From assembly GCA_023168345.1 (NCBI GenBank), contig AP025689.1, positions 2,664,001 through 2,728,000 of the forward strand: a stretch of DNA of 64,000 nt, in the 5' to 3' direction. Below the pieces are notes generated by a model, which worked only from the letters and a program-made list of their open reading frames with translations, was not told the origin of the DNA and ran no database searches. The DNA is from Lysinibacillus sp. PLM2. Its GTDB lineage: Bacteria; Bacillota; Bacilli; Bacillales_A; Planococcaceae. Of this stretch, positions 45,287 to 56,964 are shown piece after piece (the first letter of the stretch is position 1; each line of letters starts with the position of its first letter). The translations under genes and the position numbers were made by a program.

Positions 45287-45724
45287 CTACAAAGGAGGCA
45301 TAACTATCACAATGCCTTCTATTACTGGCTTATTACTTTCGTTAGTTGCGTTTACATGAATGTAAATTATATTATCTGAAATATTTACGCTATCCACTTC
45401 AAGTATAATATTTATTGTTTCATAATGATAAACAGGTTCAATAAACTTCATATTTTGTTCGATAATTCGAGAACCTGGTCCTGGAATATGTTTGGAAATG
45501 GCAGATGTAATAATACCATTAAGCATAATAGTAGGGACAATTGGTTTTTGATACGCTGTTTCAGCCGCATAATCATGTTGGATATAAAGAGGATTACTAT
45601 CGTTTGTTAAACCTAAATACAATAATAAGTCTTTATCTTCAATTTTCTCGGTTAAATATAACCTTTCACCAACTGAAATCTCTTCAACCTTCTTCCCCAG
45701 CTTTATACCCTTTCGTATCAACAA
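45287..45724 (-). CDS. MaoC-like hotdog-fold protein
   Basis: 145-residue hotdog-fold protein related to (R)-specific enoyl-CoA hydratases. The hydratase signature is present as YLGLTNDSNPLYIQHDYA near residue 36, with the catalytic Asp and His. Substrate unknown, possibly an acyl-CoA. Start is TTG 45724, 8 bases after AAGGAG. It lies between mdh and phoP on the same strand; no corresponding gene is at this place in B. subtilis. Confidence 0.85.
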   Translation of the reverse strand: MLIRKGIKLGKKVEEISVGERLYLTEKIEDKDLLLYLGLTNDSNPLYIQHDYAAETAYQKPIVPTIMLNGIITSAISKHIPGPGSRIIEQNMKFIEPVYHYETINIILEVDSVNISDNIIYIHVNATNESNKPVIEGIVIVMPPL

Positions 45725-45929
45725 TAAAGCATCTCCTTCATTCTCAGTTTAATTTCATAGTAACAATTTTTTCAGAAAATAACAATCTTATATACAAAGC
45801 TAAAATAGTATAGATGATTTTACATCAATGAGAATTTTGCTTAAGTGGAGAGAATTATTTCTCCTACCTTCATTTTTCACCTTTTAAAAATAGTTTTAGA
45901 GAAAACTTTCTCAAGCAATTATAAACAAT

Positions 45930-45957
45930 AAAAAAGAGTAGGGAATAAATCCCTACC
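45930..45957 (-). terminator. Terminator of mdh
   Basis: GTAGGGA (45938-45944) and TCCCTAC (45950-45956); TTTTTT follows on the minus strand. Confidence 0.88.
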
Positions 45958-45970
45958 CACCATTTATTAA

Positions 45971-46909
45971 TTACTCTAATACTGCCATAACCTCTCGTAC
46001 TGCTTGAGCTGATACAACTAATGCTGCTTTTTCCTTTTCAGTTAAATCTAATTCGAAGATTTTTTCGATCCCATTTGCACCTAGCAATGTAGGAACTCCA
46101 AGGTAAATTCCTTCATAACCATATTCACCCTCTAAATATGCGATAGATGGTAAGATACGTTTTTGATCTTTAATAATAGCTTCAGCCATTTCAATAAGTG
46201 CAGCAGCTGGAGCATAGTATGCTGAACCATTACCTAATAGATTAACGATTTCCCCTCCACCAACTCGAGTTCTTTGAACAATCTCTTCTAATCGTTCTGG
46301 TGAAATTAATGTTTCTAAAGGAATACCACCGGCATATGAATAGCGTGTAAGTGGTACCATTGTATCTCCATGGCCACCTAATACAAACCCTCTAATATCT
46401 TTTACAGAAATATTTAATTCTTCTGCAACGAATGCACAGAATCGGGCTGTATCTAGAACACCCGATTGACCGATTACACGGTTTTTTGGAAAGCCTGTTT
46501 CTTTAAATACTGTATAGGTCATGGCATCAACAGGATTCGTTAAGACTAAAATAACTGCATTGGGAGAATACTTTGCAATTTCAACTGAAACGGATTTCAT
46601 CACTTTTTGATTTATTTGAACTAAGTCATCTCGACTCATACCCGGCTTTCGAGCTACACCAGCAGTTATAATGACTAAATCAGAATCCGCAGTATCCACA
46701 TAGTTAGAGGTACCCTTTACATGGGAATCAAAGCCTTGTACAGGAGCTGCTTCCCACATATCCAAAGCTTTTCCTTTAGTAGGGTTTTCCGCCTGTGGAA
46801 TATCAACTAATACAACATCGCCCAGTTCTTTTTGTGCTGCTAAAAACGCTGCTGTTGCTCCAGTGAACCCTGCACCTATTACAGATATTTTCTTTCTTTT
46901 TAGAGACAT
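45971..46909 (-). CDS. mdh: Malate dehydrogenase
   Basis: NAD-dependent oxidation of malate to oxaloacetate in the TCA cycle. 312 residues of the LDH-like MDH type: [13 protein letters not shown] near residue 12, adenine-binding [20 protein letters not shown] near 80, [10 protein letters not shown] near 120, catalytic [10 protein letters not shown] near 175. Last gene of the citZ-icd-mdh order, but separated from icd by 236 bases and a hairpin, so possibly its own unit too. Confidence 0.97.
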   Translation of the reverse strand: MSLKRKKISVIGAGFTGATAAFLAAQKELGDVVLVDIPQAENPTKGKALDMWEAAPVQGFDSHVKGTSNYVDTADSDLVIITAGVARKPGMSRDDLVQINQKVMKSVSVEIAKYSPNAVILVLTNPVDAMTYTVFKETGFPKNRVIGQSGVLDTARFCAFVAEELNISVKDIRGFVLGGHGDTMVPLTRYSYAGGIPLETLISPERLEEIVQRTRVGGGEIVNLLGNGSAYYAPAAALIEMAEAIIKDQKRILPSIAYLEGEYGYEGIYLGVPTLLGANGIEKIFELDLTEKEKAALVVSAQAVREVMAVLE

Positions 46910-47047
46910 TTCCTCACACTCCTTTTATTTTAAGCTTGCTATGATCATTTATTTACAGGAGGGTACGCTTACTACTATCCCTTCCATAACTAAATTTGAT
47001 AAATTAACCATCTAAACTTAATATATCCAAAAGAGCGAGAAATAAAA

Positions 47048-47106
47048 ATATGGGTAGCCATTATTTCATAAAGTATTAATACTTTATTCATAAAAGCTAC
47101 CCATTT
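47048..47106. terminator. Nested hairpin between icd and mdh
   Basis: TGGGTAGC (47051-47058) pairs with GCTACCCA (47096-47103); inside lies the palindrome ATAAAGTATTAATACTTTAT. T-rich on the outer flanks. May end or attenuate citZ-icd transcripts. Confidence 0.7.
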
Positions 47107-47145
47107 TTTATTTATAAATTATAGATTATAGATTATACGTAAGAA

Positions 47146-48411
47146 TTAAAGGTTTTTGATTAACTCATTTGCGAATTCAGAACATTTAACTTCAGTAGCG
47201 CCATCCATTAAACGTGCAAAGTCGTAAGTTACAACTTTCGAAGAAATTGTTTGTTCTACAGATTTAGTAATTAAATCTGCCGCTTCTTGCCAGCCTAAGT
47301 GTTCAAGCATTAACACACCAGAAAGTAATACGGATGATGGGTTAACTTTATCTTGGCCTGCATATTTTGGAGCTGTACCGTGAGTTGCTTCGAAAATCGC
47401 ATGTCCAGTTACATAGTTAATGTTTGCACCAGGTGCGATACCGATACCACCAACTTGAGCAGCTAATGCATCAGAAATATAGTCACCATTTAAGTTCATT
47501 GTAGCAACTACATCGAACTCAGTTGGACGAGTTAAAATTTGTTGTAAGAAGATATCAGCGATAGAATCTTTTACGATAATTTTACCTGCTGCTTCAGCAT
47601 CAGCTTGTGCTTTGTTAGCAGCTTCAGTGCCTTGTTCTGCTTTAATTGCATCGTATTGGTTCCAAGTGAATACTTTATCTGCATATTCACGTTCAGCTAA
47701 TTCGTAACCCCATTTTTTGAATCCACCTTCAGTGAATTTCATGATGTTACCTTTGTGTACTAATGTTACAGAAGGACGGTTATGTTTAATTGCATACTCG
47801 ATAGCAGAACGCACTAAACGCTCAGTACCTTCTTTAGAAACAGGTTTAACACCGATACCAGAAGTTTCTGGGAAGCGAATTTTGTTTACACCAAATTCAG
47901 TTTGTAAGAAGTTAATAAGTTTTTTAGCTTCTGGAGATTCTGCTTCGTACTCAATACCAGCATAGATATCTTCAGTATTTTCACGGAAAATTACCATATC
48001 AACATCTTCTGGGCGTTTTACTGGAGAAGGAACACCATCGAAGTGACGTACTGGACGTAAGCAAACATATAAGTCTAGTTGTTGACGTAGTGCAACGTTT
48101 AAAGAACGGATACCACCACCGATTGGTGTAGTAAGAGGGCCTTTAATCGCAATAAGATATTCATTAATTTTATCTAAAGTTTCTTGTGGTAACCATTCAC
48201 CAGTTTGGTTGAATGCTTTTTCACCAGCTAGAACTTCTAACCATTCAATTTTCTTTTCGCCGTTATAAGCTTTTTCAACAGCTGCGTCGATTACGCGAGA
48301 TGCTGCAGCCCAGATATCTGGACCAATTCCGTCTCCTTCAATGAAAGGAATTGTTGGGTTATTTGGTACTTGAAGTACGCCATTTTCTACTACAATTTTA
48401 CCGTTAGTCAT
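47146..48411 (-). CDS. icd: Isocitrate dehydrogenase (NADP)
   Basis: Oxidative decarboxylation of isocitrate to 2-oxoglutarate. 421 residues from ATG 48411 ([11 protein letters not shown]) with AGGAGG 7 bases upstream; a longer frame to 48432 would translate through that site and is rejected. Substrate serine motif [20 protein letters not shown] near 115-135, metal ligands in [15 protein letters not shown] near 305, [16 protein letters not shown] near 340. Follows citZ. Confidence 0.97.
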   Translation of the reverse strand: MTNGKIVVENGVLQVPNNPTIPFIEGDGIGPDIWAAASRVIDAAVEKAYNGEKKIEWLEVLAGEKAFNQTGEWLPQETLDKINEYLIAIKGPLTTPIGGGIRSLNVALRQQLDLYVCLRPVRHFDGVPSPVKRPEDVDMVIFRENTEDIYAGIEYEAESPEAKKLINFLQTEFGVNKIRFPETSGIGVKPVSKEGTERLVRSAIEYAIKHNRPSVTLVHKGNIMKFTEGGFKKWGYELAEREYADKVFTWNQYDAIKAEQGTEAANKAQADAEAAGKIIVKDSIADIFLQQILTRPTEFDVVATMNLNGDYISDALAAQVGGIGIAPGANINYVTGHAIFEATHGTAPKYAGQDKVNPSSVLLSGVLMLEHLGWQEAADLITKSVEQTISSKVVTYDFARLMDGATEVKCSEFANELIKNL

Positions 48412-48434
48412 GATATAGCCTCCTAAATTCATAA

Positions 48435-48474
48435 GTCTAGGACTGTGTTTGTTTCACACAAACGCAGTCCTAGA
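48435..48474. other. Stable intercistronic hairpin between citZ and icd
   Basis: GTCTAGGACTGTGTTTGT (48435-48452) and ACAAACGCAGTCCTAGAC (48457-48474) form an 18-bp stem with one G-U/mismatch and a 4-base loop. No T run, so an RNA processing or stability element is likelier than a terminator. Confidence 0.75.
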
Positions 48475-48496
48475 CAATTTTAACATATTTTATTAA

Positions 48497-49612
48497 TTAG
48501 CGCGCATCTACTGGTACATATTTTTGGATACCAGGTCCAACGTACTCAGCACGAGGACGAATTAAGCGGTTATTAGCATATTGCTCTAGAATATGTGCTA
48601 TCCAACCAGAAGTACGAGATACAGCAAAAATTGGTGTAAACAAATCATGCTCGATTCCTAACGAATCATATACAGATGCTGAGAAGAAGTCAACATTTGC
48701 TGGAAGACCTTTTTGACCTACAACCATATCATGAATTTTCACTGACATATCATAAAGCTCTGGTTTACCAGTTAATTTCGTTAACTTTTCGCTCATTAAG
48801 CGTAAGTGTTTTGCACGTGGATCACCTTTACGATATACGCGGTGACCGAAGCCCATGATTTTTTCTTTATTATCTAATTTATTTTGAACCCAAGATTCAA
48901 CATTATCGATTGTACCGATTTCAGATAACATTCTCATTACTTGCTCATTAGCACCACCATGAAGTGGGCCTTTTAATGCGCCGATCGCAGCAGTAATACC
49001 AGAATACACATCAGATAAAGTAGCTACACAAACACGAGCAGTAAATGTAGAAGCATTTAATTCGTGATCAGCATGTAGTACTAATGCTTTGTTGAATGCT
49101 TCAACTTCGATTGCTTCAGGTTCTTTACCATGTAGCATATATAAGAAGTTTGCAGCATAACCTAATTCAGGTTTTGGTGCAACTGGCTCTAAACCTCTAC
49201 GTACACGTGAGAACGCAGTTACAATTGTAGAAATTTTTGCTTGTAGACGAATAGCTTTACGATAATTTGCTTCCGGAGTCATTTCATCAGCTTCTTCGTC
49301 ATATACACCTAGTAATGAGATCGCCGTACGTAATGCAGCCATTGGATGTACAGTGTTTAAAGGCATAGCTTTAAAAGTAGCAATGATATCTTGTGGAATA
49401 GCAGCATTTTCTGCTAATTGTTGTTTTAATTCAGCTAGCTCATCAGCTTTTGGAAGACGAGTATGCCATAAAAGATATACTACCTCTTCAAAAGAAGCGT
49501 TTTCTGCTAAATCATCAATATTATAGCCAACATATGTAAGTGTGTCATCGATGATTGAGCTGATTTTAGACTCAGCCGCTACGATACCTTCTAATCCGCG
49601 TGTTGCTGTCAT
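48497..49612 (-). CDS. citZ: Citrate synthase
   Basis: Condenses acetyl-CoA and oxaloacetate. 371 residues, the short Gram-positive type. Catalytic residues in LHADHELNASTFTARV near 182, KGPLHGGANEQVMRML near 218, GFGHRVYRKGDPRA near 258 and NVDFFSASVYDSLG near 308. First gene of citZ-icd-mdh. Two cre-like sequences lie upstream. Confidence 0.97.
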   Translation of the reverse strand: MTATRGLEGIVAAESKISSIIDDTLTYVGYNIDDLAENASFEEVVYLLWHTRLPKADELAELKQQLAENAAIPQDIIATFKAMPLNTVHPMAALRTAISLLGVYDEEADEMTPEANYRKAIRLQAKISTIVTAFSRVRRGLEPVAPKPELGYAANFLYMLHGKEPEAIEVEAFNKALVLHADHELNASTFTARVCVATLSDVYSGITAAIGALKGPLHGGANEQVMRMLSEIGTIDNVESWVQNKLDNKEKIMGFGHRVYRKGDPRAKHLRLMSEKLTKLTGKPELYDMSVKIHDMVVGQKGLPANVDFFSASVYDSLGIEHDLFTPIFAVSRTSGWIAHILEQYANNRLIRPRAEYVGPGIQKYVPVDAR

Positions 49613-49639
49613 AAATAATCTCTCCCCTTATAAATATTT

Positions 49640-49653
49640 TGTAAGTGCTTTCT
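49640..49653. promoter_or_regulatory. Weak cre-like site upstream of citZ
   Basis: TGTAAGTGCTTTCT matches 12 of 14 positions of the CcpA consensus TGWAANCGNTNWCA. Confidence 0.3.
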
Positions 49654-49701
49654 TTTCTTTCAAAATAGACACTTAAGTAGTTCTGCTCAATGAACCTATA
49701 A

Positions 49702-49716
49702 GTAAATCGCTTACAT
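49702..49716. promoter_or_regulatory. Second cre-like site upstream of citZ
   Basis: GTAAATCGCTTACAT has the central CG and near-palindromic arms of a cre; two positions deviate from the consensus. About 90-105 bases upstream of the citZ ATG. Confidence 0.3.
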
Positions 49717-49866
49717 GAACATTATAATAAATATTGACGGCTTTGTGAATGAATTTAGTAGAATTTAAGAAAAAGTTGCAATTTGGATAAATTTTCTACA
49801 TTATCGAGAATATTTTTTACTCAACGAGATAAGAGTGGCGAAAAAATTAGGTGGTGTAATTTGTAA

Positions 49867-50829
49867 ATGAATAAACTTAGTGAAATATCCTTCAAACCAA
49901 TATTAAAATACATTGTTTTGGTTGTTTACTTATTAATTTTATGGTTCATTTTCCCTATATCAATTGCAATCTTTTTTGCGTATCTTACTTATCCAATTGT
50001 TGAATTTTGTCATAAGCGATTGAAACTTCCGTACATTTTAAGTGCCATCACTATATCTATATTGATCTTTCTGCTAATATATTCATTATTTTATATTACC
50101 ATTCAAAGTTTAATCAGTATTTACCCAGAAATTAAGTTCCAAGTTGAAAACATACCAATTATCGAATCAAATAATTTAATAATTTTTGATACAATCTATG
50201 AACAATCTATGTCTCTCATTGATTCGGCAATAATGACCATCATAAATTCTATCCAGCTACTATTTGGTTATATACTTGAATTTTTTATCTTTATTTTTGC
50301 ATTTTACTTTTCATTATTTGAATCTAGAAAAGATCGAAATTGGTTTTTCATATATGTTCCGAAGCAATTTCGATTAGAGTGGAAAAAATATTTCACCCGC
50401 GCCATTGATCTATTTAGCTACTTCTTATTTGTTAGCTTCCAATTATTTATGGTTACATTTTTCCTATTAAGCTGCGGTTTTGCATTATTACAATTTGAAC
50501 AACCTATAAGTAAGGCATTTTTGATTTCGTTAGCCGATTTCCTTCCATTTTTCGGTATCGGATTATTCATTATACCCATTGCTATTTACTTTATTGTAAT
50601 TGGACAAAGTTATTTAGGCTTTTCCCTTATAGTACTTTTCATTTTTATTATGATCACAAGACAAATTCTTGAATCTTCATTGTGGGCTTCAACTTTCCAG
50701 CTAAGGGCTATCCATACCTTTTTCATAAGTGGTGCATCCATTTTATTGTTTGGTATTTATGGAATATTATTAAGTCCATTTATTATATTGCTAGCATTAA
50801 AGTTAAAGCAAAGGTCTACTTATTTATAA
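49867..50829 (+). CDS. ytvI: YtvI-like AI-2E family membrane protein
   Basis: 320-residue integral membrane protein of the AI-2E exporter/UPF0118 superfamily, about seven helices, with the paired N-terminal hydrophobic segments (about 10-32 and 58-80), a soluble amphipathic stretch, and the C-terminal LADFLPFFGIGLFIIPIA and ASILLFGIYGILLSPFI. Matches the position of B. subtilis ytvI, a sporulation membrane protein, though about 50 residues shorter. Convergent with fxsA; the two reading frames overlap by 14 bases. Confidence 0.85.
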   Translation: MNKLSEISFKPILKYIVLVVYLLILWFIFPISIAIFFAYLTYPIVEFCHKRLKLPYILSAITISILIFLLIYSLFYITIQSLISIYPEIKFQVENIPIIESNNLIIFDTIYEQSMSLIDSAIMTIINSIQLLFGYILEFFIFIFAFYFSLFESRKDRNWFFIYVPKQFRLEWKKYFTRAIDLFSYFLFVSFQLFMVTFFLLSCGFALLQFEQPISKAFLISLADFLPFFGIGLFIIPIAIYFIVIGQSYLGFSLIVLFIFIMITRQILESSLWASTFQLRAIHTFFISGASILLFGIYGILLSPFIILLALKLKQRSTYL

Positions 50830-51205
50830 TGATGACATTACCACTCTCCATCTTTTTGCGAAGCCATTTATAGATGAATGGTTTATAAACTTTACGAGAA
50901 AAACTAAAAAGCATAGAAAGACCAATAACATCAGTTAAAAACCCAGGCAATACGAGGAGAACACCACCGATAAAAATCAAAAAAGTATCGACCATAGCTG
51001 GTCCAGGAGCTTCTCCTTGTTTAATATTAGTTTGCATATTCTGTATAGAATACATTCCTTGTTTTTTTGCAACTACCGCACCGATAATACTAGTTAATAT
51101 TATTAAAAGTAATGTATTAAAAACACCTATTAATTTTCCTACTACTATAAAAATCGCTATTTCGATTAAAATCATTGCTATAAAACTAAACATTAATTTT
51201 TTCAA
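50816..51205 (-). CDS. fxsA: FxsA family membrane protein
   Basis: 129-residue membrane protein with helices about 4-44 and 72-95 and the FxsA-type segments IGAVVAKKQGMYSIQNMQ and DTFLIFIGGVLLVLPGFLTD. Member of the UPF0716/FxsA family named for suppression of phage T7 exclusion in E. coli; function in bacilli unknown. Lies between pyk and ytvI, as in B. subtilis. Confidence 0.9.
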   Translation of the reverse strand: MKKLMFSFIAMILIEIAIFIVVGKLIGVFNTLLLIILTSIIGAVVAKKQGMYSIQNMQTNIKQGEAPGPAMVDTFLIFIGGVLLVLPGFLTDVIGLSMLFSFSRKVYKPFIYKWLRKKMESGNVIIINK

Positions 51206-51301
51206 TACGATTCCCCCAATAAGTTTCTATTAAAACTGTATATGAAAGACTAAGTTTGTTCAAATTGAAAGTATCATTTTATTACTATCTATATAAGCAA
51301 T

Positions 51302-51342
51302 AAAAAAGTAGACAAATTCTTGTAGAATTTTGTCTACTTTTC
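51302..51342. terminator. Terminator of pfkA-pyk
   Basis: AAAAGTAGACAAATTC (51304-51319) pairs with GAATTTTGTCTACTTTT (51325-51341). Confidence 0.88.
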
Positions 51343-51360
51343 GCAATTAGAAAAGATTTA

Positions 51361-53121
51361 TTAAAGAACGCTTGCATGTCCTTTATAAATAACACCAGTT
51401 TCGGCATCCATTGTTATTTCCTGACCATGACGGATCAATGTTGTTGCTTCTTTGACTCCAACAATTACTGGAATACCAAGACTCAGTCCTACTACTGCCG
51501 CATGACTTGTTAAGCCACCTTCTTCTGTAATAATTCCTGCACAATTTTCAATTACAGGCATCATTTCACGATCAGTTCCGATTGTAACTAATATACAACC
51601 TTCTGTATCATAAGCTAATGCTTCACTTGCATTTTTCACTACAACAGCTTTTGACACGACTGAAGATTTCCCGATTCCTTGTCCTTTTGCTAATAAGTCA
51701 CCAATTACATGTACTTTCATTAAATTCGTTGTACCAGCTTCTCCGACTGGAACACCAGCTGTAATGACTACAACATCTCCATGATTTACATATTCGTGTT
51801 TTAGTGATTCATCAACAGACAATTCAAGTATTTCATCCGTTGTTGTCACTCTTGGTGTAACAATTGGTGTGACGCCCCACACTAAAGTGAGTTGTTGAGC
51901 AGTTGAAGGTGAATCTGTAATTGCAATTATCGGAACACCTGGACGGTATTTTGCAATCATCTTAGCAGTTGTACCACTTGCAGTAGGCGCTAAAACAGCC
52001 TTTACTCCTAGATTAATGGAAGTGTATGACACTGCTTGTGATAATGCTTCAGTCATCGTTGTACCTTTTTCACGACTTCTAGTAGAAACAATCGATCGAT
52101 AATCTAGCGAGTTTTCCGTAAATTCAGCGATGTTATCCATCGTTTTAACCGACTCTACTGGGTATAGACCTGCAGCCGTTTCACCAGAAAGCATGATTGC
52201 ATCTGTTCCATCGATAATTGCATTTGCAACGTCACTTGCTTCTGCTCGTGTAGGACGAGGGTTTCTTTGCATTGAGTCTAACATTTGCGTAGCTGTAATA
52301 ACGGGTTTTCCAACTTGATTACATTTTTTAATAAGCGATTTTTGTACTAATGGAACAACCTCAGCAGGGATTTCTACACCTAAATCACCCCGAGCCACCA
52401 TTAAACCATCTGAAACCTCGATAATTTCATCAATATTATCGACACCCTCTTGATTTTCAATTTTAGGAATTATTTGAATATGATTCCCGCCATTTTGCTC
52501 TAATAATTCGCGTATTTCAAGAACATCCTTCGCAGTTCGAACAAATGATGCTGCAATAAAATCTACACCTTGCTCAATACCAAATAGAATATCTTGAGCA
52601 TCTTTCTCTGTAATACCTGGAAGTTTTACTGAAACACCTGGAACATTAACACCCTTTTTATTTTTTAATACTCCTGCATTTTCAACGATTGTATGAATTA
52701 ATCCCTTCTCTAAATCCTTCGCTAATACCCTTAGTTCAATTAATCCATCGTCTAATAAAATTCGATCATTTTGATTTACATCTTCTATAAGTTTTTCGTA
52801 CGTTACTGAAAATACATTTTCATTTCCTTCAACCTCAGTCATAGAAATATCAATAACTTGTCCAGAAACTAAATGTAGCTCCCCATTTGCCATATTATGA
52901 GTTCTAATTTCTGGTCCTTTTGTGTCAAGCAAAATGCCGATTGTTTTATTTAATTTTGCTGCCACATCTCGGATTGTTGCAATTCTAACTGCATGTTCTT
53001 CATGATTACCATGGGAAAAGTTTAATCTTGCTACGTTCATACCTGCCATTATTAATTGTTCTAGCATTTCTGGTGATTCACTAGCAGGTCCAATTGTACA
53101 AACTATCTTCGTTTTTCTCAT
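51361..53121 (-). CDS. pyk: Pyruvate kinase
   Basis: Last step of glycolysis, PEP to pyruvate with ATP formation. 586 residues: catalytic barrel with [11 protein letters not shown] at the N terminus, [11 protein letters not shown] near 70, and the active-site [16 protein letters not shown] near 244; C-terminal regulatory domain; plus the extra PEP-utiliser-like swivel domain (about 475-586, [19 protein letters not shown]) typical of bacilli. Downstream of pfkA by 26 bases in one operon. Confidence 0.98.
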   Translation of the reverse strand: MRKTKIVCTIGPASESPEMLEQLIMAGMNVARLNFSHGNHEEHAVRIATIRDVAAKLNKTIGILLDTKGPEIRTHNMANGELHLVSGQVIDISMTEVEGNENVFSVTYEKLIEDVNQNDRILLDDGLIELRVLAKDLEKGLIHTIVENAGVLKNKKGVNVPGVSVKLPGITEKDAQDILFGIEQGVDFIAASFVRTAKDVLEIRELLEQNGGNHIQIIPKIENQEGVDNIDEIIEVSDGLMVARGDLGVEIPAEVVPLVQKSLIKKCNQVGKPVITATQMLDSMQRNPRPTRAEASDVANAIIDGTDAIMLSGETAAGLYPVESVKTMDNIAEFTENSLDYRSIVSTRSREKGTTMTEALSQAVSYTSINLGVKAVLAPTASGTTAKMIAKYRPGVPIIAITDSPSTAQQLTLVWGVTPIVTPRVTTTDEILELSVDESLKHEYVNHGDVVVITAGVPVGEAGTTNLMKVHVIGDLLAKGQGIGKSSVVSKAVVVKNASEALAYDTEGCILVTIGTDREMMPVIENCAGIITEEGGLTSHAAVVGLSLGIPVIVGVKEATTLIRHGQEITMDAETGVIYKGHASVL

Positions 53122-53147
53122 TATTATTCGCTCCGTTTTACTTAGAT

Positions 53148-54131
<984 letters not shown>

Positions 54132-54243
54132 TCATATTAAACACATTATCATAAAATGGAAACATTGTAAGTATTCCAAAAAACTAAATACATTACTTTT
54201 ACAAAAAAAATTTATTGGGTAAGCTCTAAAACTTGTTGTTTAA

Positions 54244-54278
54244 GAAAAAACGACAAAATCTTCTTTAAGACTTTGTCG
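54244..54278 (-). terminator. Terminator of accDA
   Basis: CGACAAAATCTT (54251-54262) and AAGACTTTGTCG (54267-54278); TTTTTTC follows on the minus strand. Confidence 0.88.
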
Positions 54279-54294
54279 ATGTTTCATCATTCTT

Positions 54295-55251
54295 TTACAA
54301 TTCAGTATATTGACCAATTGCTCTAAATTTATTATATCGGTCGTCAATAATTTCTTTCGCCGATAATAAACTTAACTCTTTTAGTGATTCAATTAAGCAT
54401 TCTTTTATAGCTAGGCTTTGTGCAGTTAGATTTCGATGTGCACCACCTGAAACTTCTGAAATAATACCGTCAATGATACCCATTTCTTTTAAATCCTGTG
54501 CAGTTATTTTCATAGCTTCAGCTGCTTGTTTTGCTAGGCTAGCATCCTTCCATAAAATCGATGCAGCTCCTTCAGGGGAGATAACAGAGTAAGTTGAGTT
54601 TTCTAGCATAAAAATACGATTTGCAATCCCTAGTGCTAGTGCACCACCACTTCCGCCTTCTCCAATTACAATACTAATAACCGGTACTTTTAAGCCCGCC
54701 ATTTCAAATAAATTTTTAGCGATTGCTTCACTTTGTCCGCGTTCTTCTGCTGCTTTACCTGGATACGCTCCTTTTGTATCAATAAAGCAGAGAATTGGAC
54801 GTCCAAATTTTTCAGCCTGTTTCATCAGGCGAAGTGCTTTCCGGTAACCTTCTGGATGCGGCATTCCAAAGTTTCTTCGAATATTTTCCTTAGTCGCTTT
54901 ACCTCTTTGGTGGCCAATAATCGTAATCGGCTCATCTTCAAAGAATGCAATGCCCCCAACGATTGCCTCATCATCACTATAATAACGATCACCGTGAAAT
55001 TCGATAAAGTCCGTAAAAATTTCTTGAATATAATCTAATGTAGTAGGACGCTCTGGGTGTCTTGCAACCTGAACACGATCCCACGGCTCCATATTCGAAT
55101 AAATTTTCAATTCTAGCTGACGAAGTCTTGTTTCTAATGTTTCAATTTCTTCAGACATGTCTACTTCTGCATTTTTTGCTATATCTTTCAGTTCTTCAAT
55201 TTTTTCACGAAGTTTTACAACAGGCTCTTCAAATGCCAAGTTTTTAGACAT
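54295..55251 (-). CDS. accA: Acetyl-CoA carboxylase carboxyltransferase subunit alpha
   Basis: Alpha chain of the carboxyltransferase that makes malonyl-CoA from carboxybiotin and acetyl-CoA, the first committed step of fatty acid synthesis. 318 residues: N-terminal helices about 1-60, then the crotonase-fold core with [15 protein letters not shown] near 92, [17 protein letters not shown] near 157 and [12 protein letters not shown] near 193. The start overlaps the accD stop by 8 bases. Confidence 0.97.
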   Translation of the reverse strand: MSKNLAFEEPVVKLREKIEELKDIAKNAEVDMSEEIETLETRLRQLELKIYSNMEPWDRVQVARHPERPTTLDYIQEIFTDFIEFHGDRYYSDDEAIVGGIAFFEDEPITIIGHQRGKATKENIRRNFGMPHPEGYRKALRLMKQAEKFGRPILCFIDTKGAYPGKAAEERGQSEAIAKNLFEMAGLKVPVISIVIGEGGSGGALALGIANRIFMLENSTYSVISPEGAASILWKDASLAKQAAEAMKITAQDLKEMGIIDGIISEVSGGAHRNLTAQSLAIKECLIESLKELSLLSAKEIIDDRYNKFRAIGQYTEL

Positions 55252-56119
55252 TCGAAACCCCTCCTTTACGATGAAGCTTCACAATCGTTGCTACTTTATC
55301 TCTCATCTCTTTACGATGGAAAATTGCATCTAATTGTCCGTGTGCAAGTAAAAATTCTGCTGTTTGGAAGTCGTCCGGTAATTTCTCTCTTACAGTTTGT
55401 TCAATTACACGACGCCCTGCAAAACCAATTAATGCCTTTGGTTCAGCTATATTAATATCCCCTAAAGAAGCAAAACTTGCTGAAACTCCTCCAGTAGTTG
55501 GATGTGTCATAATCGAAACAAACAGTAATCCATTATCGCTATGACGCTTTAATGCAACACTTGTTTTCCCCATTTGCATTAAGGAAATAACACCTTCTTG
55601 CATACGTGCTCCACCACTTGCTGTAAAAATAATAAATGGAACTTTTAATTCTGTCGCTTTTTCAATTGCTCTAGTAATCTTTTCACCAACAACAGACCCC
55701 ATAGATCCCATACGGAAATGAGAATCCATAATTGCTACTACTACTTTTTCTTCCTTTAAAGTACCAATTCCAGTAAGTACAGCTTCATTTAAGCCTGTTT
55801 TCTTCACATCAACTTCCACTTTTTCAATGTAAGAAGGGAAATTTAACGGATTAGATGTTTGTAAGTGATCATCTAATGATTCAAAAGACCCTTCATCTAG
55901 GAAACAATCTACTCTTTCCCAGGCTGTTAATTTAAAATGATGATCACAATTTGGGCAAACCTTTTTATTATTTTCAAGCTCTTTTGTTAAATATATTTTT
56001 TTGCATTCTGGACATTTTGTCATTAAATCTGCGGGAAATTCATTTTCTTTATCTCGTTCGATTACGACCCCGCCCTTCGATTTCTTACGATTTAACGATA
56101 TAAAATTTCTTATCGCCAT
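55244..56119 (-). CDS. accD: Acetyl-CoA carboxylase carboxyltransferase subunit beta
   Basis: Beta chain of acetyl-CoA carboxyltransferase, about 291 residues. N-terminal zinc ribbon CPECKKIY...CPNCDHHF near 34-56, then the crotonase-fold core with [18 protein letters not shown] near 160 and [14 protein letters not shown] near 205. Two ATGs in tandem (56122, 56119); the second has the better distance to GGGGG. It follows the GntR gene by about 20 bases, so regulator and accDA form one operon. Confidence 0.96.
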   Translation of the reverse strand: MAIRNFISLNRKKSKGGVVIERDKENEFPADLMTKCPECKKIYLTKELENNKKVCPNCDHHFKLTAWERVDCFLDEGSFESLDDHLQTSNPLNFPSYIEKVEVDVKKTGLNEAVLTGIGTLKEEKVVVAIMDSHFRMGSMGSVVGEKITRAIEKATELKVPFIIFTASGGARMQEGVISLMQMGKTSVALKRHSDNGLLFVSIMTHPTTGGVSASFASLGDINIAEPKALIGFAGRRVIEQTVREKLPDDFQTAEFLLAHGQLDAIFHRKEMRDKVATIVKLHRKGGVSNV

Positions 56120-56142
56120 CATAATCCCCCTTAATATGAATA

Positions 56143-56799
56143 TTAATTCTCATTTTCATCAATATTTTTTAAATAATTCATCCAACTGTCGTATGCATTT
56201 AATGCTTCTTTTGTATAACCTAGCTGGAGAGATTTTAATAAGACTAGAAGAATAGGTTTTTCTTCTTTTGTCGTCATTCTTTTAAAATGGATAGCACTAT
56301 AAGCGGCTAGTTGCATCCAAATTTTCAATGAGAGACGATTACCCGAGGCAATCATAATTTCTCTTAATATATGGTCTCTTACTACATCGCTTTCAACTTC
56401 AATTTTAAAAAATAAACTTTCCCAAACAGGCAATGATGTTAGTTGTTTGTCAGAACAAATTACTCGAATTGCTTCTTTTTCATGCATTCTTCTTGTTGCA
56501 TGGACTTCTTCAAGTGAGCGAGTGTTTTTTAAAATAAAGGATGCTAAAATTTCTACTAATTGAATATGTTGTCCAGAAGATAAAAAGGTACCGCCACCAT
56601 GTCTTGTTTCGATTAACCCAAGCAACTCCAAGCTTCTTAAAGCTTCTCTTACAGATGAGCGTCCAACATTCAATCGTTCTGAAAGTACCCTTTCAGACGG
56701 TAGCTTATCACCAGGTCCTATACGTTCTACTTCAATTAACTCTTTTAATTGTTTGACAATCTCTAAAAATACTTTTTTGTTTTCCTGTTTAGTTTCCAT
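56143..56799 (-). CDS. GntR family (FadR subfamily) transcriptional regulator
   Basis: 218-residue regulator. N-terminal winged helix-turn-helix (about 8-75, [40 protein letters not shown]) and an all-helical FCD-type ligand-binding domain (about 85-215) with the metal-site style residues E/R/H. ATG 56799 has GAGG 5 bases upstream. Leads the accDA operon, so it probably controls malonyl-CoA supply; ligand unknown, perhaps an acyl-CoA. A perfect palindrome 79 bases upstream is its likely operator. Confidence 0.88.
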   Translation of the reverse strand: METKQENKKVFLEIVKQLKELIEVERIGPGDKLPSERVLSERLNVGRSSVREALRSLELLGLIETRHGGGTFLSSGQHIQLVEILASFILKNTRSLEEVHATRRMHEKEAIRVICSDKQLTSLPVWESLFFKIEVESDVVRDHILREIMIASGNRLSLKIWMQLAAYSAIHFKRMTTKEEKPILLVLLKSLQLGYTKEALNAYDSWMNYLKNIDENEN

Positions 56800-56877
56800 A
56801 AACACCTCTTAACTTAAGGTCTACGTTTGTTTTTATTCGAAAAACACATAGAATATTACAAATGTAATTAAAAAGTC

Positions 56878-56898
56878 AAAAGTGGTCTGACCACTTTT
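56878..56898. promoter_or_regulatory. Palindromic operator for the GntR regulator
   Basis: AAAAGTGGTC T GACCACTTTT: perfect 10-bp arms around one base, with the TGGTC/GACCA core usual for FadR-subfamily proteins. It lies in the gntR-accDA promoter region. Confidence 0.7.
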
Positions 56899-56933
56899 AA
56901 CTATAAGAATACAAAATGAATTTATATTTGTAA

Positions 56934-56964
56934 AGAAAAAACTGTACAAAATGTACAGTTTTTT
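56934..56964. terminator. Terminator of dnaE (bidirectional)
   Basis: AAAAAACTGTACA and TGTACAGTTTTTT arms around a 3-base loop (56936-56963). Confidence 0.88.

Noticed and set aside
48412..48432. N-terminal extension of icd to the ATG at 48432
   Set aside because: It would translate through the AGGAGG site that serves the ATG at 48411.
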